A DNA stretch of 64,000 nt from Helicoverpa zea. Its lineage: Eukaryota; Arthropoda; Insecta; Lepidoptera; Noctuidae. Below the pieces are notes generated by a model. That model ran no database searches and was not told the DNA's origin. It saw nothing but the letters and a program-made list of their open reading frames with translations. Position numbers and translations under genes: made by a program. The DNA lies in NCBI RefSeq assembly GCF_022581195.2, contig NC_061470.1, positions 8,804,001-8,868,000 on the forward strand. The letters run 5' to 3'. This document shows, in pieces, positions 32,179 through 45,600 of this stretch (the first letter of the stretch is position 1; each line of letters starts with the position of its first letter).

Positions 32179-32268
32179 ATGAGGAACTATGCCGGAGCAT
32201 TTGGAACTTCAACACCTTGTGGACTTGTCGGCGGGAAGCGGCGACGAGACACTGCCAAATCTCCTTGA
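32179..32268 (+). promoter_or_regulatory. Out-of-frame upstream ORF overlapping the SLC35G1-like start
   Basis: An ATG at 32179 (CTTATGAGG) lies 10 nt before the main ATG in another frame and runs 30 codons to a TGA at 32266-32268. If used it would reduce transporter translation. Its context (C at -3, A at +4) is weaker than that of the main ATG (A at -3 in AACTATGCC). Confidence 0.5.
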
Positions 32269-33229
32269 AAACAAGCGACCACTGATAAAAAGATGTCCGT
32301 ACCTCGGGCTAATACTCGCGACGTTATCATCTTTGTTTTTCTCACTGTGCTCGGTCATCGTTAAGAGCCTGGTCAACATCGATCCCATGCAGCTAGCCAT
32401 GTTTCGCTTCATTGGTGTCCTACTACCAACTATACCTATAGTGATATACACAGAACAACCTGTATTTCCTCAAGGGAAAAGGGTCCTACTACTATTGCGG
32501 TCTATTGTGGGCACAGTAGGCTTAATGTTAAGTTTTTATGCTTTTCGGAACATGCCATTAGCTGATGCATCAGTCATAGTGTTTTCAGTTCCTGTCTTTG
32601 TTGCATTGTTTGCTCGAGTGTTCCTAAAAGAACCATGTGGTATTTGGAACACAATATCCATTATACTAACTCTTATTGGAGTGATACTAATTACACATCC
32701 ACCATTTTTGTTTGGCGATGACCCAGGAGCAGAGCATAACCAGAATTACAATAGTCTTAGAGGTGCAGTGGCTGCTTTCATTTCAACCATATTTGGGGCT
32801 AATGCTTATGTTTTGCTTCGAGTGCTCAAAGGGTTGCATTTCTCAGTAATAATGACAAACTTTGGTGCTATCGCTATTTTACAGACCTTGTTTTACTCTT
32901 ATGTGTTTGGCGTGTTGTGTATGCCTATTTGTGGTACTGAAAGATTCCTAGTTGTGTGTTTGGCACTGTTTAGTTATTTGGGACAGATATTGTTGACTAT
33001 GTCTCTGCAAATGGAGCAGGCTGGCCCAGTGGCTATTGCTCGATCTGCTGACATTGTATTTGCGTTTCTCTGGCAAGTCATGTTTTTCAATGAGATACCA
33101 AGCAAGTTTTCTGTTTGTGGAGCCATTTTAGTTTTAAGTTCAGTGATGTTAGTTGGTCTACGTAAGTGGGCACTTGCTCTGCCCACAGACTCACAATTGA
33201 GAAGTAAGCTTGGTGCACTTGCACGATAA
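32189..33229 (+). CDS. SLC35G1-like DMT-family membrane transporter
   Basis: Single-exon protein of 346 residues. After a 35-residue cytosolic head it has ten hydrophobic segments arranged as two EamA repeats (about residues 38-170 and 190-325), the drug/metabolite transporter fold. Family-like stretches are MFRFIGVLLP after helix 2, YAFRNMPLADASVIVFSVPV at the end of repeat 1, and GPVAIARSADIVFAFLWQ followed by FFNEIPS in repeat 2. The SLC35G/TMEM20 group is the closest I recognise; mammalian SLC35G1 has been linked to ER-plasma membrane calcium regulation and citrate export, but the substrate here is not deducible. The absence of introns fits this group. The start at 32189 is chosen for family length. 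Possible 3' ends: AATAAA at 34137 and 34572. Confidence 0.88.
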   Translation: MPEHLELQHLVDLSAGSGDETLPNLLENKRPLIKRCPYLGLILATLSSLFFSLCSVIVKSLVNIDPMQLAMFRFIGVLLPTIPIVIYTEQPVFPQGKRVLLLLRSIVGTVGLMLSFYAFRNMPLADASVIVFSVPVFVALFARVFLKEPCGIWNTISIILTLIGVILITHPPFLFGDDPGAEHNQNYNSLRGAVAAFISTIFGANAYVLLRVLKGLHFSVIMTNFGAIAILQTLFYSYVFGVLCMPICGTERFLVVCLALFSYLGQILLTMSLQMEQAGPVAIARSADIVFAFLWQVMFFNEIPSKFSVCGAILVLSSVMLVGLRKWALALPTDSQLRSKLGALAR

Positions 33230-34840
33230 ATAATACTCTATTGACTTTCACTTGCTTAATTTTTATTGCCACATTAATTTTATCATTGGGTAATAACTTG
33301 ATTTTCAGTTTTGAATGGCTCAGAAGCACTTGAGTGCATGTATTTTGGAAATTAAATCTGTCTCTCCCAACAGACAACCTTTGACTATAGTACAGTATGC
33401 TCTTTTTGAGTGTACGTACTATTTATTATTTTAGTGTACTTATTCTCTCTGCACAACTGCAACTACAAACATACACATATATTCCTATGTTAATGTTCAC
33501 TAGTATCAGTGTTTCATCCAGTTCTGTACATATAATTTTAAAGTGTGTAAGAGCCGTTTTGTTAACACACACCTTAACAGTCTACAAACAGTAGTGAGTT
33601 TTGCTTAAGTGCTTTAAGTATGGTATAAGAATGGACAGAAACAATAACTATTATAAATTGTAATATTTAAGTATAACCTTTTCACCCTAAAAGACTGTTT
33701 AAGTAAGTCCACTCGAACTTGTGTTGTGTGCATTGGCCTCTATTTATCGATTTGTCTAGTCATTGTGTTCTTCATCGGCTTTAATAATTTAGTCCTTATA
33801 TTTATTATTACTGTGATTTGTTGTTCAAATATCATTGTTACTAAAAAGCTTCATATTTAATCATACTCTGCTTATACATATTTATTTGTTACCTATAGTG
33901 TGCCTATTGTTATCACTCTCATATGATCTCTAAATGTCTACATTTCACAGTTACATATCACCCAAAGTTATTTATGTTCATTCAAATGTACTCTTATTTT
34001 AATAGAAGAAGTCCATTTACAATTTTGAACTATAACAGTATTATTTTGTGAAGAAATTAGATATTTATTCTCATTATCATCTAGTCATGTGTAAGTACTA
34101 GTCATTTTAATCTAGATAATTATGTTTTGTTAATAGAATAAAAACTGATATTTTTATAAAATTAAATGCATCTGATTATTTTCTGTAATATTTCTCATCT
34201 GTAATCAGGTAGTTATATAGTTAACAACTTTCTTGTGTTTAAACTTAATTCAAAAGTTGAACTAGTCTTTAATATTATAGATATGGCACAATAGTGAAGC
34301 ATAGTTTGTTAAAATAATTTATGAATAAATCCATGGAATGTTTGTTCACATGTACCTAAATGTAGGTAATAGGTAGATACAATCAACACATCTGAGAAAC
34401 ATCAGTTTATAATGGTTTTAATGCCAAGCTTTTTATAGTTTGTTGAATGTATGCATACAAATACTTTAAAAAATGTTTAATGGCAAAATTGGTGTTGTTG
34501 ACTGTACATAAATTGATTGGATTGTGATATTTTTACTTCTAGTCATAAATACTATGTACACTGCTTAATTTAATAAATATAATGTTCAATATATGGAATT
34601 ATTAATGCATGACCATAACTTTTATTTGCTTTCTAGATACCGTTTATTTAAAGACTGGCTAGAGTTAGCTAGTAAACTCGGTAATATCTGTAGGTATATT
34701 TGTAAAACCTCATTTTATAAAACTTCGCTTTTGAGATGGATTTATGATAGCACAAGTTTAAACCTTAGTGGTTTTTGGTTGCTATTTTAAATGTATAATC
34801 ATGTATTTATTGTAAATATGATAAATAAAAGAAAAAAAAA
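33230..34840 (+). other. Probable long 3' UTR of the SLC35G1-like gene
   Basis: AT-rich, T-rich DNA without ORFs of note; AATAAA at 34137-34142, 34572-34577 and near 34822 are possible ends. No repeat or RNA gene seen. Confidence 0.4.
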
Positions 34841-35327
34841 TCTATTTTCGCAGGGTTCGATTCCCGAGTCAATTCCAAATCGGAGACAATCCATAGCTGT
34901 AGTGTAGTATTATTCCAACCAATTTAGGAGCCGCGGCAGGTATACCCATGGGCTAGACAGCTGGCACCCCTTGGCTTACGAAAACCGAGATGTCCTAAAA
35001 TAAATTGTATTATAGTCAAAATTTTGCAGTAGCCATACACTAAGCTCCACTATTGCTAAATCAATAAAATACCTAACGATGGAACTTTTTTGTGTTTGAT
35101 ATTGTAAGTGGCAACACTGTTGTTATTATAATCTGTGACATATTTTGGTGCATTGACATTTGACAGTTATCCGCAATGGTTATCCGTTGTCTGCCTGCCT
35201 GCGGCTAACTTCATTCATTTCAGTTTAGAGCTACCCGTACAGAAGTTTATGTTTCTACTTTCTTTTCATAAATCTTGCTTTTCGACCTCATATTACAAAT
35301 AGAGCGTGCATATTTTACGATTCAATT
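34841..35327. other. Upstream region of MED21
   Basis: GGGTTCGATTCCCGAGTC at about 34853 matches a pol III B box, but no A box or cloverleaf surrounds it; it is probably a SINE or tRNA-derived relic. The part closer to MED21 presumably holds its promoter and leader; no specific element was recognised. Confidence 0.3.
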
Positions 35328-36049
35328 ATGGCAGATCGTCTTACGCAGTTGCAAGATACCATAAACCAGGTAAAACAATATAGAAAAGTTTTTGTATATC
35401 GGACATCCAGCCGTATATTTACACCTCTATTTACTACTTTTTCAGCAAGCTGAGCATTTCTGCAACAGCATAGGTATATTGCAGCAGTTTTCAACACCTA
35501 GCAAGTTCCCTGGATTCGACCGCAGCGGTTCACAGACGCCGCAACAGCAACAAAACCAGGAGGACTATGCTATGCTATTTGCTACGTTGATATCTCGATG
35601 CGCTAAGGATATTGATACCCTGATTGAGTCGTTGCCGAGCGAGGAAAGCTCGACTGAGCTTCAGGTGCAAAGCTTGAGGCGTTTGGAGGCTGAGAATAAA
35701 GAGGCTGCTGAACAACTGGAGGAGGTATGGTGTTCCAAGACATTTCAACTTTCGAATGATAAATCTCCATTTATAAAATTGTATCATTATTGAATTCGTT
35801 GTTTTATGATGGTCTATTCAAATTTGCGAAACTATCTCTTTTAAATTCAATCTAAAGTATTATTATTGTTGCATACATTTACAAAACCTCATCCATATAG
35901 ATAATTCATTATTATTGCTCCAGGTGGTTCGCCAAGGAGAAATCCTTCTAGAGAAGATTCAAGGAGCACTAAGTGACATTGCTCAATGTCAACTAGACAT
36001 GCAGAACCCAGCCCTGATCCTCAACAAGGATGTGAAGCCTCAGTTATAG
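35328..36049 (+). CDS. MED21: Mediator complex subunit 21, three exons
   Basis: MED21 is a core middle-module subunit of the Mediator coactivator of RNA polymerase II; it heterodimerises with MED7 through a long coiled coil. Exons 35328-35369, 35446-35724 and 35924-36049 join in frame with GT-AG borders and give 148 residues (human 144). Landmarks: the N-terminus MADRLTQLQDTINQQAEHFC, IGILQQFSTPSKF, a Gln-rich PQQQQNQ insert, YAMLFATLISRCAKDIDTLI, LPSEESS, then the coiled coil LQVQSLRRLEAENKEAAEQL running into VVRQGEILLEKIQGALSDIA. The first exon is just 14 codons and was found from the splice frame. AATAAA at 36605-36610 ends a 0.55-kb 3' UTR. Confidence 0.95.
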
Positions 36050-36604
36050 GGCTCAAGCAAACACGGTGGTTGTTACCGTCAGTGATGATCTGATATGGAC
36101 AAATAGTTATACCATTATGAGTTTTGTGGTTTATATTTGATGGTCAACAGGAGTGAGAGTATTTACATTGCATTCAAAGTATATGTGTTCCCTTTTCAGG
36201 AAGACATGATTAAATTCCTTGCCATTTCACCTGGCAAGCTGTGGTAAACAGTTAGTGATGAGTATATGAAAGTTTCATTTTATGGTGTACCATTACCTTA
36301 ACATGCAAGTATTATGGGCATAACCCGCCTTAACTCATTGTAAGCTGGAGCCCAGGTATATGCAATACACAACTGATTTTCTGTTATATAATTACCAACA
36401 TACAAGCAGTTTAGGTCCAATTAAGCAAAATTTTATGCTTGTCAGGTTTTCAATATGATTTTGGAGCAATTTGATTGGTTGAAGTTTCCAGTTTCAAGAC
36501 CTTGTTTACCTAACTAATACAGATTTTGTAAAATATCCATCTTAGAATAAGAGCTAAGAAAATTCTACTTTGTTTTATTATTGTTGTAAATAATTGTGTA
36601 CCTA

Positions 36605-36610
36605 AATAAA
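36605..36610 (+). terminator. MED21 polyadenylation signal
   Basis: AATAAA followed by GTTTTCTGAAAT, about 556 bp after the MED21 stop; the only strong signal before the sequence turns featureless. Confidence 0.6.
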
Positions 36611-37399
36611 GTTTTCTGAAATATGATGATTTTTAGTCAACAGTTTACCCCTGCTGGTAAGAAAAATAAACGCCTAAGGCTTTAGGTCCGCCTTTATACA
36701 GTGAGTAAAAAGTGTTAAATTAAAAAATAAATGTTATAAAATAGTTATGTGTCCTTTAAATAAAAGAGATGGCATTGTATTAAGTATCTTACACAGAACA
36801 TCAGCGCCATCTAGTTTGAAACATTACTTCAAAAGTTTTGAATTGTAAAATGTTCCTAGATGTCACTGTCATCCGTTATAATGGTAACTATCAGCTAAAC
36901 GAGGCGAGGCGAGGTAAGCAGAGATGTTGCTCACCGGTATCAATAAAATTGTTTGAGGGTATTTGACACAATTTAGTGAGTTTGTTGGCTAATAATGGGT
37001 ACTTGACGTGATATTATAATACCTATATATATTATAATACATATATATATAATACCTGAGATTGTACTCCGAAAACTGAAAGAACTAGAATTCAGTAACT
37101 GCATTGCAGTTGCTATAAATTGATGCTTAAGTTTAAAAGAGCGATCTTAAAATAAAAGTTAGGTGCAGAATATTTATACTTTCATTTAATTTTTAAAACA
37201 CAGTTATTAAACCTGTGAACAGCCTGCTTTTACCTAAATATCCATCATTAGGAATTCTCAAATAATTGTCATGTAGGTAGGAACAAACTCATGCTAAGAA
37301 GTCTTTTACGTTTCCCTAAAAAAACAACAAATATTTTTCCTAAATACGGAAGGAAGGAGAGGAAGTTTCTCTTTAACCATCCTTTTTGTCCCTAGACGT
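36611..37399. other. Gene-free stretch
   Basis: AT-rich; an AT-rich ATATAT tract at about 37020-37055 and a small ACGCCTAAGGC imperfect palindrome near 36671. No gene seen. Confidence 0.4.
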
Positions 37400-37828
37400 C
37401 CGGCTCAAACCGGCCGAGAGCTAAAGCTCGAATCGAAGAACCTTTACAAGTTAACATTCACACGCGCCCGCACCCAGCCTCTCGCCGGCACCGACGCTTC
37501 ACTCACCTGCAGTTGATAACCAACCTCTTTACCGCGAGCACGCTCCACGCCTCACCGCTACCGGTTTTTGATCGCACCTCTAGTGACGTAAATTTTGTTT
37601 TCAAATTACGAACGCAACCCTTTTCGTCTGCGAATAAAAGTGCATTCCAAATTCGTAATTCGACAATCATGAACTTTGAACTGTGTGACTGTTTTGTTTT
37701 TAATAATTGAGTGTTTTGTTATTTTTTTTTATTTGGGATTGCATCCTGAAAGTGTTGAGGGAGTGAATGTGAAAATTGGAAAAGGCCCGGAAGGACGGGT
37801 CAGCTCTACCTTCGCGCTTCCGCGACAG
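37400..37828 (+). promoter_or_regulatory. Candidate promoter and untranslated first exon of a rightward gene
   Basis: A GC-rich island (GGCTCAAACCGGCCGAGAGC, CACGCGCCCGCACCCAGCC, CTCTCGCCGGCACCGACGC), a CRE-like TGACGTAA near 37583, and a strong donor GACAG|GTATGT with exon end at 37828. No in-frame ATG precedes the donor in the frame of the next good exon, so it would be non-coding. Neither the gene nor its transcription start can be identified here. Confidence 0.35.
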
Positions 37829-39270
37829 GTATGTTTTAATTAAACCTCATATGGTGATGGTGGAAAATTGTTTACGTTGTCGATAGCAGATATTATCTTT
37901 TAATTAAACTTTAAGTTTGCTATCGCCACTAATTGGAGAGCGGATTGTCACACAGGATCAGGATTTTCCAGTAATATTTCGCAGCATTTATATTGGAAAC
38001 AGTTGGCAGTTTTTGCCAACAACAGCAACTTTCTATTAATTACATACCATAATGCCAGTTAGGAGTTAAATTCTGATTGAAATGCATGACGTTTATGCTT
38101 CTAGACATATTTACCCAGTTTAGTAGAAAATCATGTATTTGCTACGTGGATCTTAAAATTTTATAACGTACAATTCAACTTGAGCTTTAGTGGGTAGGAA
38201 TATAACTATGTTTTTAATATCTGATTACTTCTAGTACGAGAAATAAAAAATCTAAAATATTGCAAAGGTACAATCAAGTAGAGAGGTGAAAACCGGTCCC
38301 TACCGCTCTTTCCCTCCATATCTTTACAGATTTTCCTCGCTCTGTAGAAATGCAGACGTTCTCTTTACAGCCGCATCTTAAACTGCAGTTGGCTGTAAAA
38401 AAATATTGGCTTGGGTCAGCTAGTGAAGGCTAAGCATTTCAAGTTCTTAGAACCTATACGCGAAGTACTTATCTATTGTTAGAATTAATTGCATTGCTCT
38501 GTAAACCTCATAACTACATTTTTTTCAACAAATCGCCAGCGAGTTGTGGTCAGCGTTCGTTGGCAATTAATTGCAAATCGACGGTTAGTACTTATTACAA
38601 GTATTTATTTGCTCGTGCAGAAAAATAATAGCCGCATGAATTTTATATGTGTTTCGGCCAGTTTTTGTCAACCGGTAGGTTCAGTCAAAAATATATTTAA
38701 AAGTAGGCAAACCTGTTCTGAAACTTACATGATATAAGCCGGTACACTGATAGTTTTATAGTGCATTAAAATCGAATAAGAAATGTGCTTTTAAAACTGA
38801 ATTAATATGGCGACGGTGTTAAATTTTAAAGACCTTAGTACACTTAAAATGCTGGGTTTTAATTTTAAACTTTACTTAATAGGTAGTTCTTAGGTTTTCT
38901 ACGGTATCTAGTTAATAAAAAAAGCTTCGCCAAGTTAGCACATACTTAAGCAGCATCTCAATTGCAACTATTCAAAATACATTAACGAAAAATCCTCAAA
39001 TACCTAGGTATATATAAAATACCAGCAATTTCAGCACTAAACATTTCATCATCGGTCAATTCAATAGTAGTAGTAGGTACAAGACAACCGTCCTTTGATA
39101 TAATGAAATGCATAAACAAGATGGATAGAAAACATGGATGTCACCACTTCAAGACAAACTACGTTTATGTGTTAGACTTATGGCCAGTTTTAGAGGTTAT
39201 TGATAAAGTTTCGAGAGCCTATCAGGAACTTATCTCACAGATAAACACTGATACACTGTAAACTGTAACC

Positions 39271-39356
39271 GGGTCCATATTGTTTCTAATATATTGTTTA
39301 AACTTTATAAAAATACCACCTGTGTTACATATGGAACGCAAATAAAGATTTGAATT
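39271..39356 (+). mobile_element. Retroelement 3' tail, copy B
   Basis: The first 69 bases are identical to 18743-18811 and the copy ends AATAAAGATTTGAATTAA. Its left edge starts abruptly at the GGGTCC that lies inside copy A, as expected for 5' truncation. Confidence 0.7.
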
Positions 39357-39539
39357 AAGTTACTGGCAGAAATTATAAGCAGTCTTTATCTGGCAGATAG
39401 CATAAACTATCGGATAATTAACTATCACTGTCGTTTTACCATTGAATCAGGGTCATAGATATTTAATTATTTCTTCTTATCGAGTGAGCTGCAGTTTTAA
39501 TCACTTGAGTCAAGCCCTAATGTCAGAATGTTCTCAAAT

Positions 39540-39715
39540 CCGCTTGACAACCTCTGACTAACTTACTTACACTTATGTTAGAGAATATATTGAGACGAAA
39601 ATGTTCGCGGATGCTCTGTGAAAGTGGTGACCCCTTGAAAACCGGCTCGCTAGTCGAGGGTTTCCCATCCACAATATGTTGTAATATACACTTTATGTGT
39701 GAATAAACTTTGCTA
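39540..39715 (+). repeat. Possible LTR-retrotransposon remnant
   Basis: AAAGTGGTGACCCC resembles the primer-site region of BEL/Pao elements, and GTGTGAATAAACTTTGCTAG resembles an LTR polyadenylation region. No paired LTR or coding part exists nearby. Confidence 0.25.
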
Positions 39716-42556
39716 GACTATGAATTATTTGACATTTCATTTCGGCTTTTATCCTTATTTGGTATAGAGCAGGATTTATTGGTTAATCTTAAGACGAAAG
39801 GAAAGATGGATGGATAGAATCTGTGAGGTTCAAAACAGAATTATTAAAAAATGAGATTCTCAGCCAACGTATTTAACAAAACGAATACCGGCAGTCAATC
39901 GTGGTATAACAATTGTGTTTTGAAAGAGATAAGAAAGGATATCCAACTGAAAAAAGGTGCATACAGAGTGCTGCAGTCACACCTGAATTTTTTTTCTACT
40001 TTAGAGTTCGGATGGAATCGTTTAAAGATAAACTGTTTAACATTCATCACCGAAGCACCTGCCATGTTTTAGCTGGGCAGAACATATGACGCAACAAACT
40101 CCCTAGCAATGATTCGAACCACATTAGTTTTCAAGTAGGTGCGTATTAAGTTATATACTGTAAGCTCCATTTGTCGTAACTTGAATTCGAACACAGATCT
40201 TCACAGAGCTTAGAGTCGAGAGAAGGGATACAAAATTTACTTCGTCCTTGCATACCTCAAAAGCTAGCTTTGTCCACATTCATTAGTCCATTGCGGTGCT
40301 CAAACGTGGACTGTCCAAATAATACCTACTTATTTTAAACTTTGTAATTCACAACTTCTTTGAGTAAAGTCTTTGGTTATCTGCAACATTTTGTAGTCAG
40401 ACTAAAGAAGCGAATTTTCAGGATTTTATGTACATGCTTATGTTTTGCAAATTATCTGCTAAAAGTTTTTTAAAATACACAATTGAAGCCTACGCACTAG
40501 CAGTTAGCTATAAGTTGATGTCGAAGTATGCACTTCGCGATAAGGCCTATGAATTCTAGAACAGTATGACATTCTGTAGTTTCGTTATCTTTGTTGAAGC
40601 GCAATTTTATAAATAATTTGTAGATAATATTTAAATTACGTGGATTGGTTTCAATATTTTCTATGAGACATGTAAAGAAATGTAAACTGATTCCATGTAG
40701 TATTAGTACCTAACCTAACCGTTTGAACCTCGGCAATGATCGTGATAACAATCGAAGACCGATTAATTTGAACACCGAACGCAGCTGTCAAGGAAATCCT
40801 ATTTTAAAATATGATTATGAACGTGTTCTAGTATATAATTACCGCCAGTGTTATGTTTCTGAGCACACGTGGTAGGCTACTCGCCTCGCGGCCTCCGCAA
40901 TATGATAATAAATCCGATGCAAAGGTAAACCTCGAATTTCCAGTTATTTGACGATTATTTAAATCAATAAATGGTCAAGTGCGACGTTGACTGACTTGTA
41001 AACGCCATCTTTATTTGGTTTTGAAATTAGAACTCGGAGATCCGGCAGGATTAAAACGTTTATCGAACTTGGGCATATTTCATGAATGTTTGGAACTGTC
41101 TGTGTATTTGGACTCTTTTCACTGGGACTAATTTCGCTTATCACGTACCTATTTAGATAAATAAACTTTACTACTATTTACTGTCCTTCAGCACCCTACG
41201 CTACGGTCACCAAATAAGTCAATACCAGAGTAGCATAAACAAATAGAGTATTCAAATGATTGTCAAATACTGCTGATTAGGAAGCAAGGACAATTGCCAT
41301 ATAAACTTACCTTCTTGCTTACGTGTGGTCAAAGCCTTAACCCGAATGTTTAGTTTACATGGTAAACAAAAATCGTGTTTCGTAAATTACTACCTATTTT
41401 TTAACAAGAAGATAATTTGCCGAATTTATCTTGTTATGTTAATAGCAGATTTAGCCGATAGAGATGGTATAGGTTAAAGTTCATGCTATTATTTAGTGTT
41501 GGTTGGCTTTTACTGGAAAAGGGATTTTTTTTTTACAATATTATTAATTGTTAGATACTCTATAGGTTGTGTTTATGGATACCTATAAAATATAATTTTG
41601 ATCAGTTCCTTAATATACCTAGTGTTCACAGAGAAGATGACATTGAAAATTGCAATGTCCCTACGTTAGGTTAAATTGTAAGAGTTAAGTATTTCTATAT
41701 GCTAAGCCGGTAAATACATAGTTCTTAATTGAAATAATTTATAGAAACTCTCCTAACCATTTACAATAAAAAAAGAGTGATGTTTGCAGAAGGGTGGTGA
41801 AGGTAAATATCATAATTCGTGAAACCTGAAAAGCAAAACCTGAGCCAGAGTCCTGAGCATTATGAGGCTACAAAGGACACTAGAAAGAAAATATCAGGAT
41901 TGACCAAGACCAACTGACCAAATAATTAAACGTAGTCTCCGCATTCGTCGTCCATTTTTGTTTTCAAGCGCCATCTTGCGTGTCACCTTGACATTTAAGT
42001 TTAACGTGTCCGACAGCGCGAATCCTCTTTTAATTCATTTAATATTGTATTATTTTATTCGCTAGGTACAATATTGTAAGATACTCGATACTTTGTACGT
42101 TGTTTTAATAAACATGCTTTACAGGTGATAATTTTATCGTCACGTATGGGTTTTTACCCAGTTTAAACGTTGTGTTTGCACAGAATTTTCTTACCTTTAG
42201 AAACGTATTTGAGATGTCACGGCGGCTGATCACTTGTTTAAATACTTACGTAACTAGAATATCTAGTAACCTTTTGTTTGCCAATAACAATAAAGCATTA
42301 TAAAATGCAAAAAATGGAAAGCAGATGGATAACATTAGGTACAGATAAATCTTTTCTATTCGGCATTTCAAACAGAGAATCTAAACTAACCGATACCTTT
42401 GACTGCAGTTTGAACTTTCGTCAGTTCATTGTTTGGCGACTTGATGTGCAAACAGCTAGAAAGTTCAAGGCGCGCAGTTGCATCATAAATGGAGTCATAA
42501 AACTAATGGCTGCTGAACGATATAGCTGATAGAGAGACTTCACACGAACAGGGGGG

Positions 42557-42632
42557 CTTTTACCAAATCACTCGATCTTCATTTACGAATTGGGAGCCTT
42601 TTACCAAATCATTCGATCTTTATTTGGAGATT
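42557..42632. repeat. 41-bp direct duplication
   Basis: CTTTTACCAAATCACTCGATC at 42557 recurs with two changes at 42598, a period of 41 bp, two copies. Local tandem duplication; no function seen. Confidence 0.7.
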
Positions 42633-45600
42633 AACGATAGCGCTTGCAACAATGTATTGTTTTCGCCCAGTTTATCGATTAAACTGGTTAGCATGGCTAT
42701 TTGAAATGTTCAATTAAGATCAGAAAGTTGGCTTCACCTTTCGCAAAGGTTACAAAAGCTAACTTGGTGATAAACAGTGTTTGCAATTTAGCACTTTGTT
42801 TAGTCACGCCGGTCAGTGCGGATATTGGCAAAATGACTTTCAATGAGGTTCAACTAACGTGTAGTCCAAGCATGTAAGGCTCCTTTTTTCTAAAGTTCAA
42901 AAACTTACATTTTCAAACCGTTAAACCAAAAAGTTTTAATAGTGGAGTAGTTTTCTTCTTTTTTCAACACTCTTGAAGAGTATCGACAAAAAAAGGTTGA
43001 ATACTTTAATAAGTTTATCGCACGACTTTAGAAATAGCCTCCTTACGTGTTACAAACCGCTTTAGAATAGATAAGGTTTTCAAAGTGTAAATATAACTGA
43101 ATAGTGATAGCGCTTCTGTCGTTGTTTTTTACTTTTATAGACTCTACTTTTGGTTTATTAACTTTTGCTTGTTGGTTTTATAAAAAGCTACAATCTTTTG
43201 CCTTCAGTAATGTGAAAGGACGCATTACGTTTTATGTTAAAATAATAATTATGCTCTATTATGTAAGCGTTTAATTGATAAAAGTAAAGTACTGGTGTAC
43301 AATGTTAAAAATGTTCGCCTTTTTAAACAAAAACACCGCTTATAATTAGGTAGGTGGTAAAGCTGTTACGTAAGTACGTCTTTATACATTTTATAGTGTG
43401 TAGGAACCTATATTGAATCATAAAGGAACTGACTATACAGAAGAAGCATTCTCAAGAAGTTCATACTTTTGTCAACTATTTACTAGCCAATATTTTATGC
43501 ATCATTTACACAAATTATAAGGAAATTTAAATCTCTGGTACATACAACTAACCTTTCACCTCTATTAAAATATAATAAAAAACAGCTGCAATACCTATTA
43601 AAAAAAAGGGTTTCGCTCCAAAAACTCGCTAAGTTGGGTGTAAATTTGCAATCGTCGAAAATCTTATAAAATTACATAAACAAGATTTGAACTTCGATCT
43701 CGAACGTTTTGAAGCACATAAAGGAAGGAAAAAGACATAACTTTAGTCTTATTTTCCTTTTTTTTTTTTAAGCATTGGTATAAAACCTTTTGAGTGTTGC
43801 TTAAGAGAGCACACTGCAAACTTTTAGCCGGCTGATCATTCGTTTGGACTTGTAATCACTGTGGAGATGTACCTACCCATTTCAGAATTTTTAATCGTCT
43901 ACATCAGACGACTGAAAACATTGTAGGATTCAAGATTGTCTATACAAAAAAAAATTGCCAGCCATCGGATCGACTGTCGGCCGATTGTCGGTCCACTGTT
44001 TAGTCTGCAGTATGCTGCTACTCTAAATGTCGCTACTTCACGTTGGCTGAATAAGTAAACAGTTGAGCAACGTCGATCCCAAACGAAAGATTTCGCGTTC
44101 AAGTGAAATATTTGTCGATCGATGTGGTAATCGGCGCTCAGCTACGAAGATTCACGACTATTCGACGGAATTAATCACGAATTAGTTCATTACATTTATT
44201 AGAATTAGAATAATGAAGCAAAACAATTTAGAAAGGCAATAAAATTGACGACAAGGCTTACCAATCAACATTTTGTTTTTGAAAATGGTGTTTTCAATAG
44301 CGCCAATTTAAGAGATACATACTTAAATGCAAATTGAGTAAGTAGTTGCTGTATTCTTAATTATTTAAAAGCATTTTTATGAAGTGAATTGGAGCGAGAT
44401 TTAATACGTATAAAAACTTAATTAATGTCTGCCAGCCAGTATTACCTTATTGCATTCGTATATTCTTAATTTTACAGTGTTGTGCAGCTAACATTTTCAA
44501 TTACTAAGTTTAAATGGATAGAATTTTAAGTAAACAAACCTGCCTAGTTCTTATCAAAAAGTAATGTAGAATAATTTGTACCTTGCCTTTTGCCAGATGT
44601 GTATAACATGCTTTATGTTATTGGAATCGATTACAAATCGATAATTTTTCAGAGTCAGCAAGAAACAAAGCATTTCCGATAACCCCAGCTTGCAATCTAA
44701 TTTCAATATTAATAAAATCGTATCTGCAATACAATTGTGTTGCTTGAGGCACACAAGTATTGCTCAAGCGGGGTCACTGACCGCTTTGTTGTTATTTCAG
44801 TGATTGCAATGATATTAATCTTAAGTGGTGATCTTCTTAATATCGTACGCAAGTAATGTGTAATGCGGACTTTTTTGTTTTGCGGCCAGTCACTTACTCC
44901 TACATGTTTGTCTGTGGTTGCTACTCTTAATGGTTTTTTCTTAATTGTCAATGGTTAAACGTGACAATGTTCCTGATTACCCTAAATAGGTGCAATAGCT
45001 ACTAATTAAACTACTTTTTTGTCAAGGTTGAATTTATATTTCTTAGATTTAATGACTAAGATAAAAACCTTGAGAAAATATAATTAACATAAAGAGAAGT
45101 AGGTGGGAATAACTAAGTGTTAAAATTTACCAGATTTTGGTTATAAAATTAGCTGAAATATGTATGTTCGTTAAGCGTGTCAAGCACGTATGCTAAGACC
45201 GGTGAGCGAAGAAAAAAGTAAAAAGAAACAAGGTTGTATATCTTTTCACTTTCGTCTGATGTAGCGGTATAATCAACGTGGCGCGTCCCTATGTTTATGT
45301 TCATGACTTGAGTGCGAGACCAGTTTCAAAAAGTATTCTGTGACGTCATTTTTATTTACATTTTGGACACCCAAACGCGTTGAGTCGATTTAAAAATCGA
45401 TAGTCATTTGTATTGTCAAAACTCTAAAAATAATAAGGACATTATAATACGCCCTTCGAAGTCAAATTCTGAGACTTTCCTCAATGCAAGATTGCCACAT
45501 CACGTACTTTTCAATGCTATTACAACCAACAAATAACATTGAAAATTGTTTTCCTTAGTATGATTTATTTTTATAAGTTTTCGGCCAAGGATTGTGATTT

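Noticed and set aside
34851..34872. tRNA gene
   Set aside because: A good B box (GGTTCGATTCC) is present but there is no A box, acceptor stem or anticodon arm around it.
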